Under the pieces are notes generated by a model, which made no database searches, was not told where the DNA came from, and was given only the letters and a program-made list of their open reading frames with translations. Source: Paenibacillus sp. HWE-109 (GTDB lineage: Bacteria > Bacillota > Bacilli > Paenibacillales > NBRC-103111). From it: 64,000 nucleotides of DNA. Where the stretch lies: assembly GCF_022163125.1 (NCBI RefSeq), contig NZ_CP091881.1:3906001-3970000 (forward strand), in the 5' to 3' direction. Of the stretch, positions 43,530 through 51,553 are shown in pieces (positions within the stretch are counted from its first letter, which is position 1; every line of letters starts with the position of its first letter). The position numbers were made by a program, and so were the translations under genes.

Positions 43530-44639
43530 TTAGATCACTTTCGTTTTCGCCGCGATGAACGGAGCTTTATTATCGCCTGTTAACACGCGGCCGCGGCTGA
43601 TGAAAACATCCTTATCCAGAATCGCATTCTCGATAATGACATTCTCCTCAATCTCACAGTTCTGAAGAATGATACTGTTCTTCACATAGGCGCCCTTGCG
43701 GATTTTCACACCACGGAACAAGATGCTGTTCTCGACTTTGCCTTCGATGATGCACCCGTTGGCGATTAGCGTATTTTTGGCCGCGGCCGAATCCGAGTAT
43801 TTGGCCGGCGGCTCATCTTTGACCTTGGTATAGATCAAATTTTTCTGGAAGAACAACTCACGCCAAATCGCTGGGTTCAGAAGCTGCATGCTGTGCTTAT
43901 AGTAGCCTTGAATCGAATTCACGATCCCGACATGACCTTCAAATTTGTAGCCAAATACGCTAAGCTTATCAATGTTTTTCATGATCCCATCTCGAACCAA
44001 ATGATCGTAACCTTGCGCTAGGCAGGATTCCACCATATCGAGAAGCAGCGCTTTGCTCATCACATACATTTCCATCGAAATATTGTTCGTCCGCAGTCGT
44101 CCCGTGTGATCTTCCATCAAGGTTACTTGCCCATTGTCCTTCACTGCCAGGCGACGAAACTTGCCTTGAATCTCTTCATCCGTCTGTTTATATATAACCG
44201 TAATGTCGGCTTGTGAATCTTCGTGGTAACGTACAACATCACGCAAATCGAGATTGCAAACCATATGGCTGCGCGAAATAATGACCAGTTCTTCTTTGCC
44301 GCGATAGAAATAGTCGCGATGGGAGTAGAATTGGTACAAATCACCGCGGGATATGCCCGTTGGCTCATCCAATACGGATGGCAGCACGAACAATCCGCCG
44401 CGCTTTCTGTCCAAGTCCCATTCTTTTCCAGATCCCAAGTGATCCATTAAGGAACGATATTTGTGCTGAGTGAATACCGCCACATTATCAATGCCTGAAT
44501 TCACCATATTCGAAAGTGTAAAATCGATTAACCGATAGCGACCGCCGAAAGGCACCGAAGCCGGGCAGCGGAAATAAGTCAGTTCCTCCAAATCATCCGG
44601 TTCATTCACCAAATTAATGACACCCATCACTTGTTTCAT
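43530..44639 (-). CDS. glgD: ADP-glucose pyrophosphorylase-like regulatory subunit
   Basis: A 369-residue paralogue of GlgC found in Bacillota, which raises activity of the GlgC/GlgD complex. It has the nucleotidyltransferase fold start MKQVMGVINLVNEPDDLEEL, with the GlgC active-site start GGxGxRL replaced, plus FGGRYRLIDFTLSNMVNSGI and a left-handed beta-helix C-terminus (NCEIEENVIIENAIL). The altered N-terminal loop is the normal sign of GlgD rather than GlgC. ATG at 44639 lies 6 bases after the glgC stop. Confidence 0.93.
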   Translation of the reverse strand: MKQVMGVINLVNEPDDLEELTYFRCPASVPFGGRYRLIDFTLSNMVNSGIDNVAVFTQHKYRSLMDHLGSGKEWDLDRKRGGLFVLPSVLDEPTGISRGDLYQFYSHRDYFYRGKEELVIISRSHMVCNLDLRDVVRYHEDSQADITVIYKQTDEEIQGKFRRLAVKDNGQVTLMEDHTGRLRTNNISMEMYVMSKALLLDMVESCLAQGYDHLVRDGIMKNIDKLSVFGYKFEGHVGIVNSIQGYYKHSMQLLNPAIWRELFFQKNLIYTKVKDEPPAKYSDSAAAKNTLIANGCIIEGKVENSILFRGVKIRKGAYVKNSIILQNCEIEENVIIENAILDKDVFISRGRVLTGDNKAPFIAAKTKVI

Positions 44640-44645
44640 CTGACA

Positions 44646-45794
44646 TCATCCCTTCTGAATGGCATTCGCTGGAACCCGTTCATTGCCACCAATGAGTATT
44701 ATTTCCCCGTTGCCATCCACGACAGCACCATCTTCAACGACCGTATTTTCACCGATAATCGCTTTGTTGATTGTTACATTGTTGCCGATTTTGGCATTAG
44801 GCATAATAACGGAATCGCGGATTTGACTGCCTTCGCCAACTTGAACACCGAAAAACAAAACAGAATGATCGACATCTCCAAAAATCGCACAACCTTCGTT
44901 CACAAGCGATCGTTTAATGTTCGCTGTTGGGGCTACATACTGAGCCGGTTGGTAAGGATTCTGCGAATAGACACGCCAATCTTTATCATTCAAGTTCAGT
45001 TCATTCTCATCATCCAACAGATCCATATTTGCTTCCCAGAGGCTGTCAATCGTACCGACATCTTTCCAGTAGCCTTGGAATGGATAAGCGAACATGCGGG
45101 CCTCATCCTTAAGCATCATAGGAATAATATCTTTGCCAAAATCTTTGCTGGAGTTCGGATTCGCTTCGTCTTCCAACAAATAAGCTTTCAATACGCTCCA
45201 ATTAAAAATATAAATACCCATCGAAGCCAAGTTGCTGTTCGCTTCTTTTGGTTTTTCTGCAAATTCAGTAATCTCTTGCTTATCATTGACACTCATAATG
45301 CCGAAACGGCTCGTTTCTTCCCACTTCACTTCAATTACAGCAATGGAAGCATCCGCTTGTTTTTCTTTGTGATAAGAAAGCATGAGATCGTAGTCCATTT
45401 TATAGATGTGATCACCTGAAATGACCAGTACATATTCGGGATCATACTGCTCGATAAATCCAATATTACGGTAAATGGCGTTCGCTGTCCCTTTGTACCA
45501 ATCGCCGCCTTTTTGCTCCATGAACGGAGGCAATACGGTGACACCGCCATACTTGCGATCCAAATCCCATGAACTGCCGATACCGATATACGTGTTGAGT
45601 ACGAGTGGCTGATACTGGGTCAAGACACCGACAGTGTCGATTCCTGAATTCGTGCAATTGCTAAGGGTGAAATCAATAATCCGATACTTTCCGCCAAAAT
45701 GAACGGCTGGCTTGGCCAAATTGTTCGTCAGAACGCCTAATCTTCGTCCTTCTCCTCCAGCGAGGAGCATGGCAACACACTCTTTACTGCGCAT
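44646..45794 (-). CDS. glgC: Glucose-1-phosphate adenylyltransferase
   Basis: Makes ADP-glucose from ATP and glucose-1-phosphate, the committed step to glycogen. The 382-residue protein has the signature LLAGGEGRRLGVLT, the FGGKYRIIDFTLSNCTNSGI substrate motif, GTANAIYRN and the C-terminal beta-helix (AKIGNNVTINKAIIGENTVV). ATG at 45794 has GGGGGAA about 7 bases upstream and lies 58 bases inside the end of glgB, an unusually long overlap that implies coupled translation. Confidence 0.95.
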   Translation of the reverse strand: MRSKECVAMLLAGGEGRRLGVLTNNLAKPAVHFGGKYRIIDFTLSNCTNSGIDTVGVLTQYQPLVLNTYIGIGSSWDLDRKYGGVTVLPPFMEQKGGDWYKGTANAIYRNIGFIEQYDPEYVLVISGDHIYKMDYDLMLSYHKEKQADASIAVIEVKWEETSRFGIMSVNDKQEITEFAEKPKEANSNLASMGIYIFNWSVLKAYLLEDEANPNSSKDFGKDIIPMMLKDEARMFAYPFQGYWKDVGTIDSLWEANMDLLDDENELNLNDKDWRVYSQNPYQPAQYVAPTANIKRSLVNEGCAIFGDVDHSVLFFGVQVGEGSQIRDSVIMPNAKIGNNVTINKAIIGENTVVEDGAVVDGNGEIILIGGNERVPANAIQKG

Positions 45795-47746
45795 ATCTGA
45801 TTTCCCCCTTCAACTTCGTCAATCACAGTTTGGAATTCACTACTACATTTTATATAGACAGCCGCAAGCGGCGGAATACACAGGGATAGACTATAGCTCA
45901 GATCATGCCATGGACGGGGTTCACTCGTAATCGGCAGTTTATTTCCTTGTCCAGAGCCGCCATATTCAGGCGCGTCACTGTTGAAAATAACGTCATAGAC
46001 GCCATGCTTGGGTACGCCAATCCGGTAATCAGGATGAACGACAGGTGTAAAATTACAGATCAGTATGACATCATCATCAGGTGATTTCCCTTTGCGCATA
46101 AAGGTCACTACACTTTGACTCTCATCGTGCGGATTGATCCACTGGAATCCATCCTGCGAATGATCCAGTTCCCAGAGCGCTGGTTCGCCTAAATAAAACT
46201 GATTGAGCGATTTCACATAATGATGCATTTGTTGATGCTTCTCATAATCCTCCAGGAGGAACCAGTCCACTTCCTCGAGATCCTTCCATTCGTCGAATTG
46301 ACCGAATTCACTGCCCATGAACAGCAGCTTCTTACCGGGATGCCCCGACATATAACCGTAGAGGACGCGAAGATTTGCGAATTTCTGCCAGTAATCACCA
46401 GGCATTTTATGTAAGAGTGAACGTTTGCCATGTACGACTTCATCATGTGAAAAAGGAAGTACGTAATTCTCACTAAATGTGTACATGAACGAAAACGTAA
46501 TTAACTTATGATGATATTTGCGGTTGATGGGGTCCAGCTTCATATAGCGAAGCATATCGTTCATCCAACCCATATTCCATTTATAGTTGAAACCAAGTCC
46601 TCCATCATGAACGGGCGCCGTTACCAGCGGCCAATCGGTTGAATCTTCCGCCATCATCAGCGCATCGGGGAAGTAGGAGAATACGACCTGATTCAATTTA
46701 CGCAGGAAAGCGACCGCTTCCGGATTATCATCCCCGCCCCATTGATTGATCAGCGGCTCCTCATTCCACCTTCCGAAATTCAAATGCAGCATGGAGGCAA
46801 CCGCATCAACTCTTATCCCATCAATATGATACACATCCATCCAAAATACGGCATTGGAGATGAGGAAGCTCTGAACCTCTGGTCTGCCGAAATCGAACGT
46901 CAGCGTTCCCCATTCCAGCTTCTCGGCTTTGCGTGGATCTTCATATTCGTAAAGCGGCTTGCCGTCAAATTGGCGAAGTCCATGGCTGTCTTTGCAGAAG
47001 TGACCGGGTACCCAGTCCATGATAACGCCGATTCCTTTGGCGTGACAGCGATCAACGAAACGCATGAACGCTTTGGGTGAACCGTGACGGCTCGTAACTG
47101 AATAATAACCCGTTGCTTGATAGCCCCAAGAACGATCAAATGGATGCTCCGCTAGCGGCATCAGCTCAATATGTGTGTAGCCCATCTCAGCCGCATAATC
47201 CACGAGTTCGTCTGCCAGTTGATCATAGGTATATAATTCTTCAACATTATATCGATCTTTTTTGCGCCAAGTTCCCAGATGAACTTCGTAGATCGAAAGC
47301 GGCTTATTATAAGCCCGCACTTCTTTCTTCTGCGCTTGCCAATTCTGATCCTGCCATGCGTAGCCATCCAAATCCACAACACGCGATGCTGTAGCTGGTC
47401 GCAGTTCCGAACAGAACGCATAAGGGTCCGCTTTTAATAGGATCTGACCCGTCTCACTTTGAATTTCGTATTTATAGTAATCACCTTCACTTGCTTCCGG
47501 TACGAAGACCATCCAAACGCCAAGTGTACTTACTTTCTCCATGGGATGCATCCCGGACAGCCACTGATTGAAATCGCCAAGCACATGAACTTGTTTGGCA
47601 TTCGGTGCCCATACGGTAAAGCGTACTCCTGCATGGCCTTCTAGCTTGCTCACATGTGCCCCTAGGATGCGATAGCTTTGGTAAAGGGAACCTTCATGAA
47701 GCAGAAATAAGTCTTCTGAGCTGGGTATACCAACATTTGCCCCCAT
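45737..47746 (-). CDS. glgB: 1,4-alpha-glucan branching enzyme
   Basis: GH13 enzyme that makes the alpha-1,6 branches of glycogen. The 669-residue protein has a CBM48 N-terminal domain (GVRFTVWAPNAKQVHVLGDF), the barrel with VIMDWVPGHF, nucleophile D in GIRVDAVASML, acid E in MMAEDSTDWP and stabiliser D in PFSHDEVVHGK, and a C-terminal beta domain ending CIPPLAAVYIK. A further ~37-residue tail (QTVIDEVEGGNQICAVKS..) runs past the usual end into glgC. ATG at 47746 has GGAGG 5 bases upstream. First gene of the glg operon; no glgP is present in the window. Confidence 0.95.
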   Translation of the reverse strand: MGANVGIPSSEDLFLLHEGSLYQSYRILGAHVSKLEGHAGVRFTVWAPNAKQVHVLGDFNQWLSGMHPMEKVSTLGVWMVFVPEASEGDYYKYEIQSETGQILLKADPYAFCSELRPATASRVVDLDGYAWQDQNWQAQKKEVRAYNKPLSIYEVHLGTWRKKDRYNVEELYTYDQLADELVDYAAEMGYTHIELMPLAEHPFDRSWGYQATGYYSVTSRHGSPKAFMRFVDRCHAKGIGVIMDWVPGHFCKDSHGLRQFDGKPLYEYEDPRKAEKLEWGTLTFDFGRPEVQSFLISNAVFWMDVYHIDGIRVDAVASMLHLNFGRWNEEPLINQWGGDDNPEAVAFLRKLNQVVFSYFPDALMMAEDSTDWPLVTAPVHDGGLGFNYKWNMGWMNDMLRYMKLDPINRKYHHKLITFSFMYTFSENYVLPFSHDEVVHGKRSLLHKMPGDYWQKFANLRVLYGYMSGHPGKKLLFMGSEFGQFDEWKDLEEVDWFLLEDYEKHQQMHHYVKSLNQFYLGEPALWELDHSQDGFQWINPHDESQSVVTFMRKGKSPDDDVILICNFTPVVHPDYRIGVPKHGVYDVIFNSDAPEYGGSGQGNKLPITSEPRPWHDLSYSLSLCIPPLAAVYIKCSSEFQTVIDEVEGGNQICAVKSVLPCSSLEEKDED

Positions 47747-47922
47747 GTTAACCTCCCTGAATCAAACGTTTTGGTTCCAATCTCTGTGCAGTAAGAAATG
47801 CTTACTCTACAAATACAACAAGCAGGCAAAGAATTCCTTCAATTCCCTCAGATTAAAAAAAGGAAAATACGCAGCCGCAGGTGAATTAGTAGAATGACAA
47901 TCAATCGAAAGGTGGAAATAAA

Positions 47923-49050
47923 ATGATGAAAGATAAAGTAAAAGGACTTATCGTAGGTTTGACAATCGGTTCCCTCATAAGCGGGACTGTCGCCTTCGCC
48001 GCAAGCAGTCAAATTGAAGTGGCTTTCCGCAGCCTGAAGTACATGTTCGATGGTGTTGAGAAAACGCCTGCGGACGGCAAATCTTTCGTGTATGAAGGCA
48101 CTACCTATGTACCCCTTCGCTTCGTAAGTGAAGCACTAGGCAAAAAAGTCGAATGGGACGAAGCAAACGAAACGATCTGGGTAGGCAACAATCCGAATCA
48201 CATTATTGCTACATATAAAGGCGGCAACGTTACGAAAGGCGACTTTGATACCTTTTTTGCATTGCAAGCGCTTTTTAACAGCAACCACAGTACAGCCAAG
48301 GATGATCCCGAATATCAAAAAAGCATCGTAACCCAATTAATCCAAAATCGCATCCTGTACAGCAGATCTTCAGGTGCTGATCAAAGTGCGGCCAAAGATA
48401 GTGCTGCGAAGCAAGTCAGCGCTTGGAAAGCACAATTCGGTGACGCGAAGTTCCAGGAAGATTTGAAAAAGGTCAATGTCACGGAAGCCCAGCTCCAGTA
48501 CTTCTTGGTAGGCAACCTCACTGCCCAAAATGTGATCAAATCCAGCATCACAGATGCACAATTGAAAGCCAAATATGAGGATTCCCTCAAACTGGATAAA
48601 AATGCATTCACGATCGCTTCTGTCCGTCATATCCTGATTGGTCTCAACGCAGGAACGGAAACCAGCAAGACGCGTACCAAAGAAGAAGCGCTTAAAATTG
48701 CCAAAGACGTCCAGCAAAAACTTAAAAATGGGGAAGACTTCGCGAAGCTGGCCAAAGAATATTCCGATGATCCAGGTTCCAAAGATACAGGCGGCTTGTA
48801 CGCAGATGCTGATGTGAATCAATGGGTACCTGAATTCAAGAAAGCCACGATCGAGCAGCCGGTTGGCACTGTTGGCGAACCTGTGGAATCGCAATTCGGC
48901 TACCATCTGATCAAAGTGGACAGCAGATCCGTGAAATCTTTTGACGCGGTCAAAGAGCAGTTGAGAACCGCGCTGGAGCAAGAACAGTTCCAACAATTCT
49001 CGGAAAAAGAAATGAAAGACTTGATTGAAAATATCGATTTAAGTCAATAA
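47923..49050 (+). CDS. Secreted parvulin-type peptidyl-prolyl isomerase with copper-amine-oxidase-like N domain
   Basis: A 375-residue exported foldase-like protein. The signal peptide (about 1-27, VAFAASS) has no lipobox, unlike classical PrsA. Residues ~30-85 match the copper amine oxidase N-terminal-like domain (YEGTTYVPLRFVSEALGKKV, WDEANETIWVG). Residues ~100-210 are a SurA/PrsA-like helical domain, and ~225-330 a parvulin domain (VRHILIGL, FAKLAKEYSDDPGSKDTGG, FGYHLIKVDS). It probably assists folding of secreted proteins at the membrane-wall interface. ATG at 47923 has AAAGGTGG upstream. Divergent from glgB. Confidence 0.88.
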   Translation: MMKDKVKGLIVGLTIGSLISGTVAFAASSQIEVAFRSLKYMFDGVEKTPADGKSFVYEGTTYVPLRFVSEALGKKVEWDEANETIWVGNNPNHIIATYKGGNVTKGDFDTFFALQALFNSNHSTAKDDPEYQKSIVTQLIQNRILYSRSSGADQSAAKDSAAKQVSAWKAQFGDAKFQEDLKKVNVTEAQLQYFLVGNLTAQNVIKSSITDAQLKAKYEDSLKLDKNAFTIASVRHILIGLNAGTETSKTRTKEEALKIAKDVQQKLKNGEDFAKLAKEYSDDPGSKDTGGLYADADVNQWVPEFKKATIEQPVGTVGEPVESQFGYHLIKVDSRSVKSFDAVKEQLRTALEQEQFQQFSEKEMKDLIENIDLSQ

Positions 49051-49105
49051 ATGGTGTACAATGGATGTTTGTTAAAGTATACAAGTTGAAGGATGGATTA
49101 CAGCA

Positions 49106-49972
49106 ATGTTTTATGCAAAAGATTGGGTAGATTATGAGCTTCTCGATACAGGCGGCGGCGAAAAGCTGGAGCGTTGGGGAACCATCGTTCTGAGAAGACC
49201 GGACCCCCAAATTATATGGCCGTTAGAAAAAGAAACCCCGCAATGGCGTGAAGCGGATGCCCATTATCACCGCAGTTCCAGCGGCGGCGGACAATGGCAG
49301 CAAAACGCGGAGCTTCCTGAGCGTTGGACGATTACTTACGACCAGAAGCTGTCGTTCTATATTAAGCCAACCAGCTTCAAGCATACTGGCTTATTTCCGG
49401 AACAAGCTGTCAACTGGAAATGGATGATCGACAAGATCCAGAATGCTGGACGTCCGATCAAAGTATTGAATCTGTTTGCTTACACGGGCGGTGCTTCGCT
49501 TGCTTGCGCTTATGCCGGGGCTGAGGTCTGTCATGTGGATGCCTCCAAAGGCGTCGTTCAATGGGCCAAAGAGAATTTGCATCTTAGCGGACTGGGCAGC
49601 CGCCCTGTACGTTTCATTACAGATGACGTGTTCAAATTTGTCCAAAGAGAGCAGCGTCGCGGCAGTAAATACGATGCGATCATCATGGATCCGCCATCTT
49701 ATGGACGCGGCCCTAATGGTGAGACTTGGAAACTGGAAGATGATCTCTTCCCTTTCATCCAAACGTGCAAGACGATTCTGACGGACGATCCGTTATTCCT
49801 GTTGATCAACTCGTATACAACAGGCATTTCGTCAACCGTACTTGAAAATATCTTGACCATGGCGATGAAAGCCAAGCATGGCGGCACGATCTCCAGCGGA
49901 GAAATCGGCTTGCCGATTACGAATTCCGGATTAAAGCTTCCGTGCGGCATTCTGGGACGCTGGGAGGCGTAA
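49106..49972 (+). CDS. SAM-dependent RNA methyltransferase-like protein (RlmI/RlmK type)
   Basis: A 288-residue Rossmann methyltransferase. The SAM-binding loop is VLNLFAYTGGASLACAYAGA, the acidic end of strand 2 VCHVDASKG, and the catalytic motif IIMDPPSYGRG. These match the 23S rRNA cytosine-5 or RlmK-like branch. The PUA domain of full RlmI is absent, and a short WPLEKETP-type N-terminus is present instead. ATG at 49106. Its stop is one base before the pseudouridine synthase start, so the two RNA-modifying enzymes are probably made together. Confidence 0.85.
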   Translation: MFYAKDWVDYELLDTGGGEKLERWGTIVLRRPDPQIIWPLEKETPQWREADAHYHRSSSGGGQWQQNAELPERWTITYDQKLSFYIKPTSFKHTGLFPEQAVNWKWMIDKIQNAGRPIKVLNLFAYTGGASLACAYAGAEVCHVDASKGVVQWAKENLHLSGLGSRPVRFITDDVFKFVQREQRRGSKYDAIIMDPPSYGRGPNGETWKLEDDLFPFIQTCKTILTDDPLFLLINSYTTGISSTVLENILTMAMKAKHGGTISSGEIGLPITNSGLKLPCGILGRWEA

Positions 49973-49973
49973 C

Positions 49974-50687
49974 GTGAGCCGATCGAAGGATGTCACGGGA
50001 GCATCTCAAATCCCGATCTTGTTCGAAGACAACCACATTCTTGTGGTTGAGAAGCCCGTCAACATGCCCACGCAGGAAGATGAATCACGTGATCTGGATC
50101 TGCTGACTGCGCTGAAAGAGGATATCAAGCAGCGTTACAACAAGCCTGGAAACGTATACCTCGGACTTGTACACCGTCTTGATCGTCCGGTTGGCGGCGT
50201 GATGGTTTTCGCCAAAACGTCAAAAGCCGCGTCACGGTTATCGGACGCGGTCAGAACACGACAGCTCGACAAGACGTATGTCGCTGTCGTGCATGGTAAG
50301 CCGCCACAGCCGTCCGCTACGCTGCGTCACTGGCTATGGAAGGACACACGCACGAATACCGTTAGCGTGGTCAGAGAAGGCCAGCAGGACGCCAAGGAGG
50401 CCGTGCTGGACTATAAGCTGCTCGGCAGCCAAGACGGGTTCAGCTTGATCCAGATCAAGCTTCACACCGGGCGGCCGCATCAAATCCGTGTGCAGCTGGC
50501 AGCCATCGGCTGCACGCTCTACGGCGACCAGCGCTACGGGAGCGCGGTGAACAAGCCCGGCCAGCAGCTCGCGCTGTGGGCGACGGCGCTTTCCTTCGAG
50601 CATCCAACGCTCAAGGAGCTGATGAACTTCCGGTCGCTGCCGCCTGTGCAGCGGCCTTGGAGTGAATTTGCCATCCCGGAATTGTAA
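49974..50687 (+). CDS. RluA family pseudouridine synthase
   Basis: A 237-residue RNA pseudouridine synthase without an S4 domain. The catalytic aspartate is in VHRLDRPVGGVMVFAKTSKA, with DKTYVAVVHG and the late IKLHTGRPHQIRVQLA motif, all diagnostic. Target rRNA or tRNA position cannot be given. GTG at 49974 has GGGAGG 6 bases upstream, inside the end of the methyltransferase gene. Convergent with marR beyond. Confidence 0.93.
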   Translation: MSRSKDVTGASQIPILFEDNHILVVEKPVNMPTQEDESRDLDLLTALKEDIKQRYNKPGNVYLGLVHRLDRPVGGVMVFAKTSKAASRLSDAVRTRQLDKTYVAVVHGKPPQPSATLRHWLWKDTRTNTVSVVREGQQDAKEAVLDYKLLGSQDGFSLIQIKLHTGRPHQIRVQLAAIGCTLYGDQRYGSAVNKPGQQLALWATALSFEHPTLKELMNFRSLPPVQRPWSEFAIPEL

Positions 50688-50702
50688 ATTGATAAATTCC
50701 TC

Positions 50703-50741
50703 TTAGGGGAAGGGTCGCTATTAGTTGGCAACCTTCCCTAA
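50703..50741. terminator. Hairpin between the convergent pseudouridine synthase and marR genes
   Basis: TTAGGGGAAGGGT and AACCTTCCCTAA arms with a bulge. It overlaps the marR stop and lacks a clear T-run, so its terminator role is uncertain. Confidence 0.4.
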
Positions 50742-51131
50742 CAAATAAATAAGCAATTTCTGGTTATGGGCGGAAACGCGACTCAGGTACGAATCCAACA
50801 GTTGTTCTCGGATTAACGTGCCTCGCTCGCATTCCGTCTTTCCTTTTGCCGTGACATTGACCCATACGATTCTGCGGTCTTTCTCATCCCGCTCCCTCGC
50901 AATCAATTCACCCTTTTCCATCCGGTCTAATAATGTTGTGACAGCAGCAGGCGTGGTGGATAAATATTCGATTAAATCCGAAGGCTTCATCCGCTCGTGT
51001 GCCATCAACAGTTCCAGGACATTCAGCTGCCCTTCTGTAATGGTAGGGGCTAAACCTACCTCCATTTGATTTTTTAATTCCTTGGATAATTTTAGCCATA
51101 GCTTTCCGAATTCATCGGAATACATCCTCAT
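50721..51131 (-). CDS. MarR family transcriptional regulator
   Basis: A ~136-residue winged-helix regulator. DNA-binding segment MKPSDLIEYLSTTPAAVTTL and wing LIARERDEKDRRIVWVNVTA are typical. The frame is open 40 codons further upstream, but those residues (RAKRRAILALGD) do not look like MarR N-terminus and no Shine-Dalgarno precedes the upstream ATGs, so the start near 51131 is preferred. The ribosome site there is weak (GGAAGCGAG). No obvious target gene adjoins; the divergent neighbour is a 55-codon gene. Confidence 0.82.
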   Translation of the reverse strand: MRMYSDEFGKLWLKLSKELKNQMEVGLAPTITEGQLNVLELLMAHERMKPSDLIEYLSTTPAAVTTLLDRMEKGELIARERDEKDRRIVWVNVTAKGKTECERGTLIREQLLDSYLSRVSAHNQKLLIYLLGKVAN

Positions 51132-51385
51132 CAACTCGCTTCCAACATCTCCTAATGCAAGTATAGCACGCCTTTTCGCTCGTTTAAAGGTTAATGCCAT
51201 TAATATTTTCAGACAAAAGCTGCGCCCAAGTAGGACATGCTGCGGCTTCAAGGGACATGTTGTCGAGCCCTTGGTAACCTTGTCCTTTCTTGCGCTGCGA
51301 CCTCCTGCCTTTCGACTTCTTTTAACAACCTGCTGGGCAATGACATATAGTAATAAGCGGGATACAGAACAAAGGAGTGATTAGG

Positions 51386-51553
51386 ATGGAAACTTGGAAA
51401 ATGGAGCTAGGCCAAAAAGCCATGGCAGCCGGCATACTGAAAGACCCACAGTGGCTGGATCGATTGGACGAACCGATGCCTCTGTGGGTCCTATTGGAAA
51501 TTGCTTTTCAACTTATCGAGAAACTTGATCCGCCTACCGTCAGTTATGATTGA
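51386..51553 (+). CDS. Small 55-residue protein of unknown function
   Basis: ATG at 51386 follows AAAGGAG with about 9 bases spacing; the frame runs 55 codons to TGA at 51551. The product (METWKMELGQKAMAAGILKD...) is amphipathic and helical with a conserved-looking WLDRLDEPMPLWVLLEIAF segment. It overlaps the last 10 bases of the convergent parC gene. Family unknown; divergent from marR. Confidence 0.65.
   Translation: METWKMELGQKAMAAGILKDPQWLDRLDEPMPLWVLLEIAFQLIEKLDPPTVSYD

Noticed and set aside
47755..47775. cre-like AAACGTTTT palindrome upstream of glgB
   Set aside because: Only the central bases match; the outer TG...CA positions are absent, so catabolite control of glycogen genes is not supported here.
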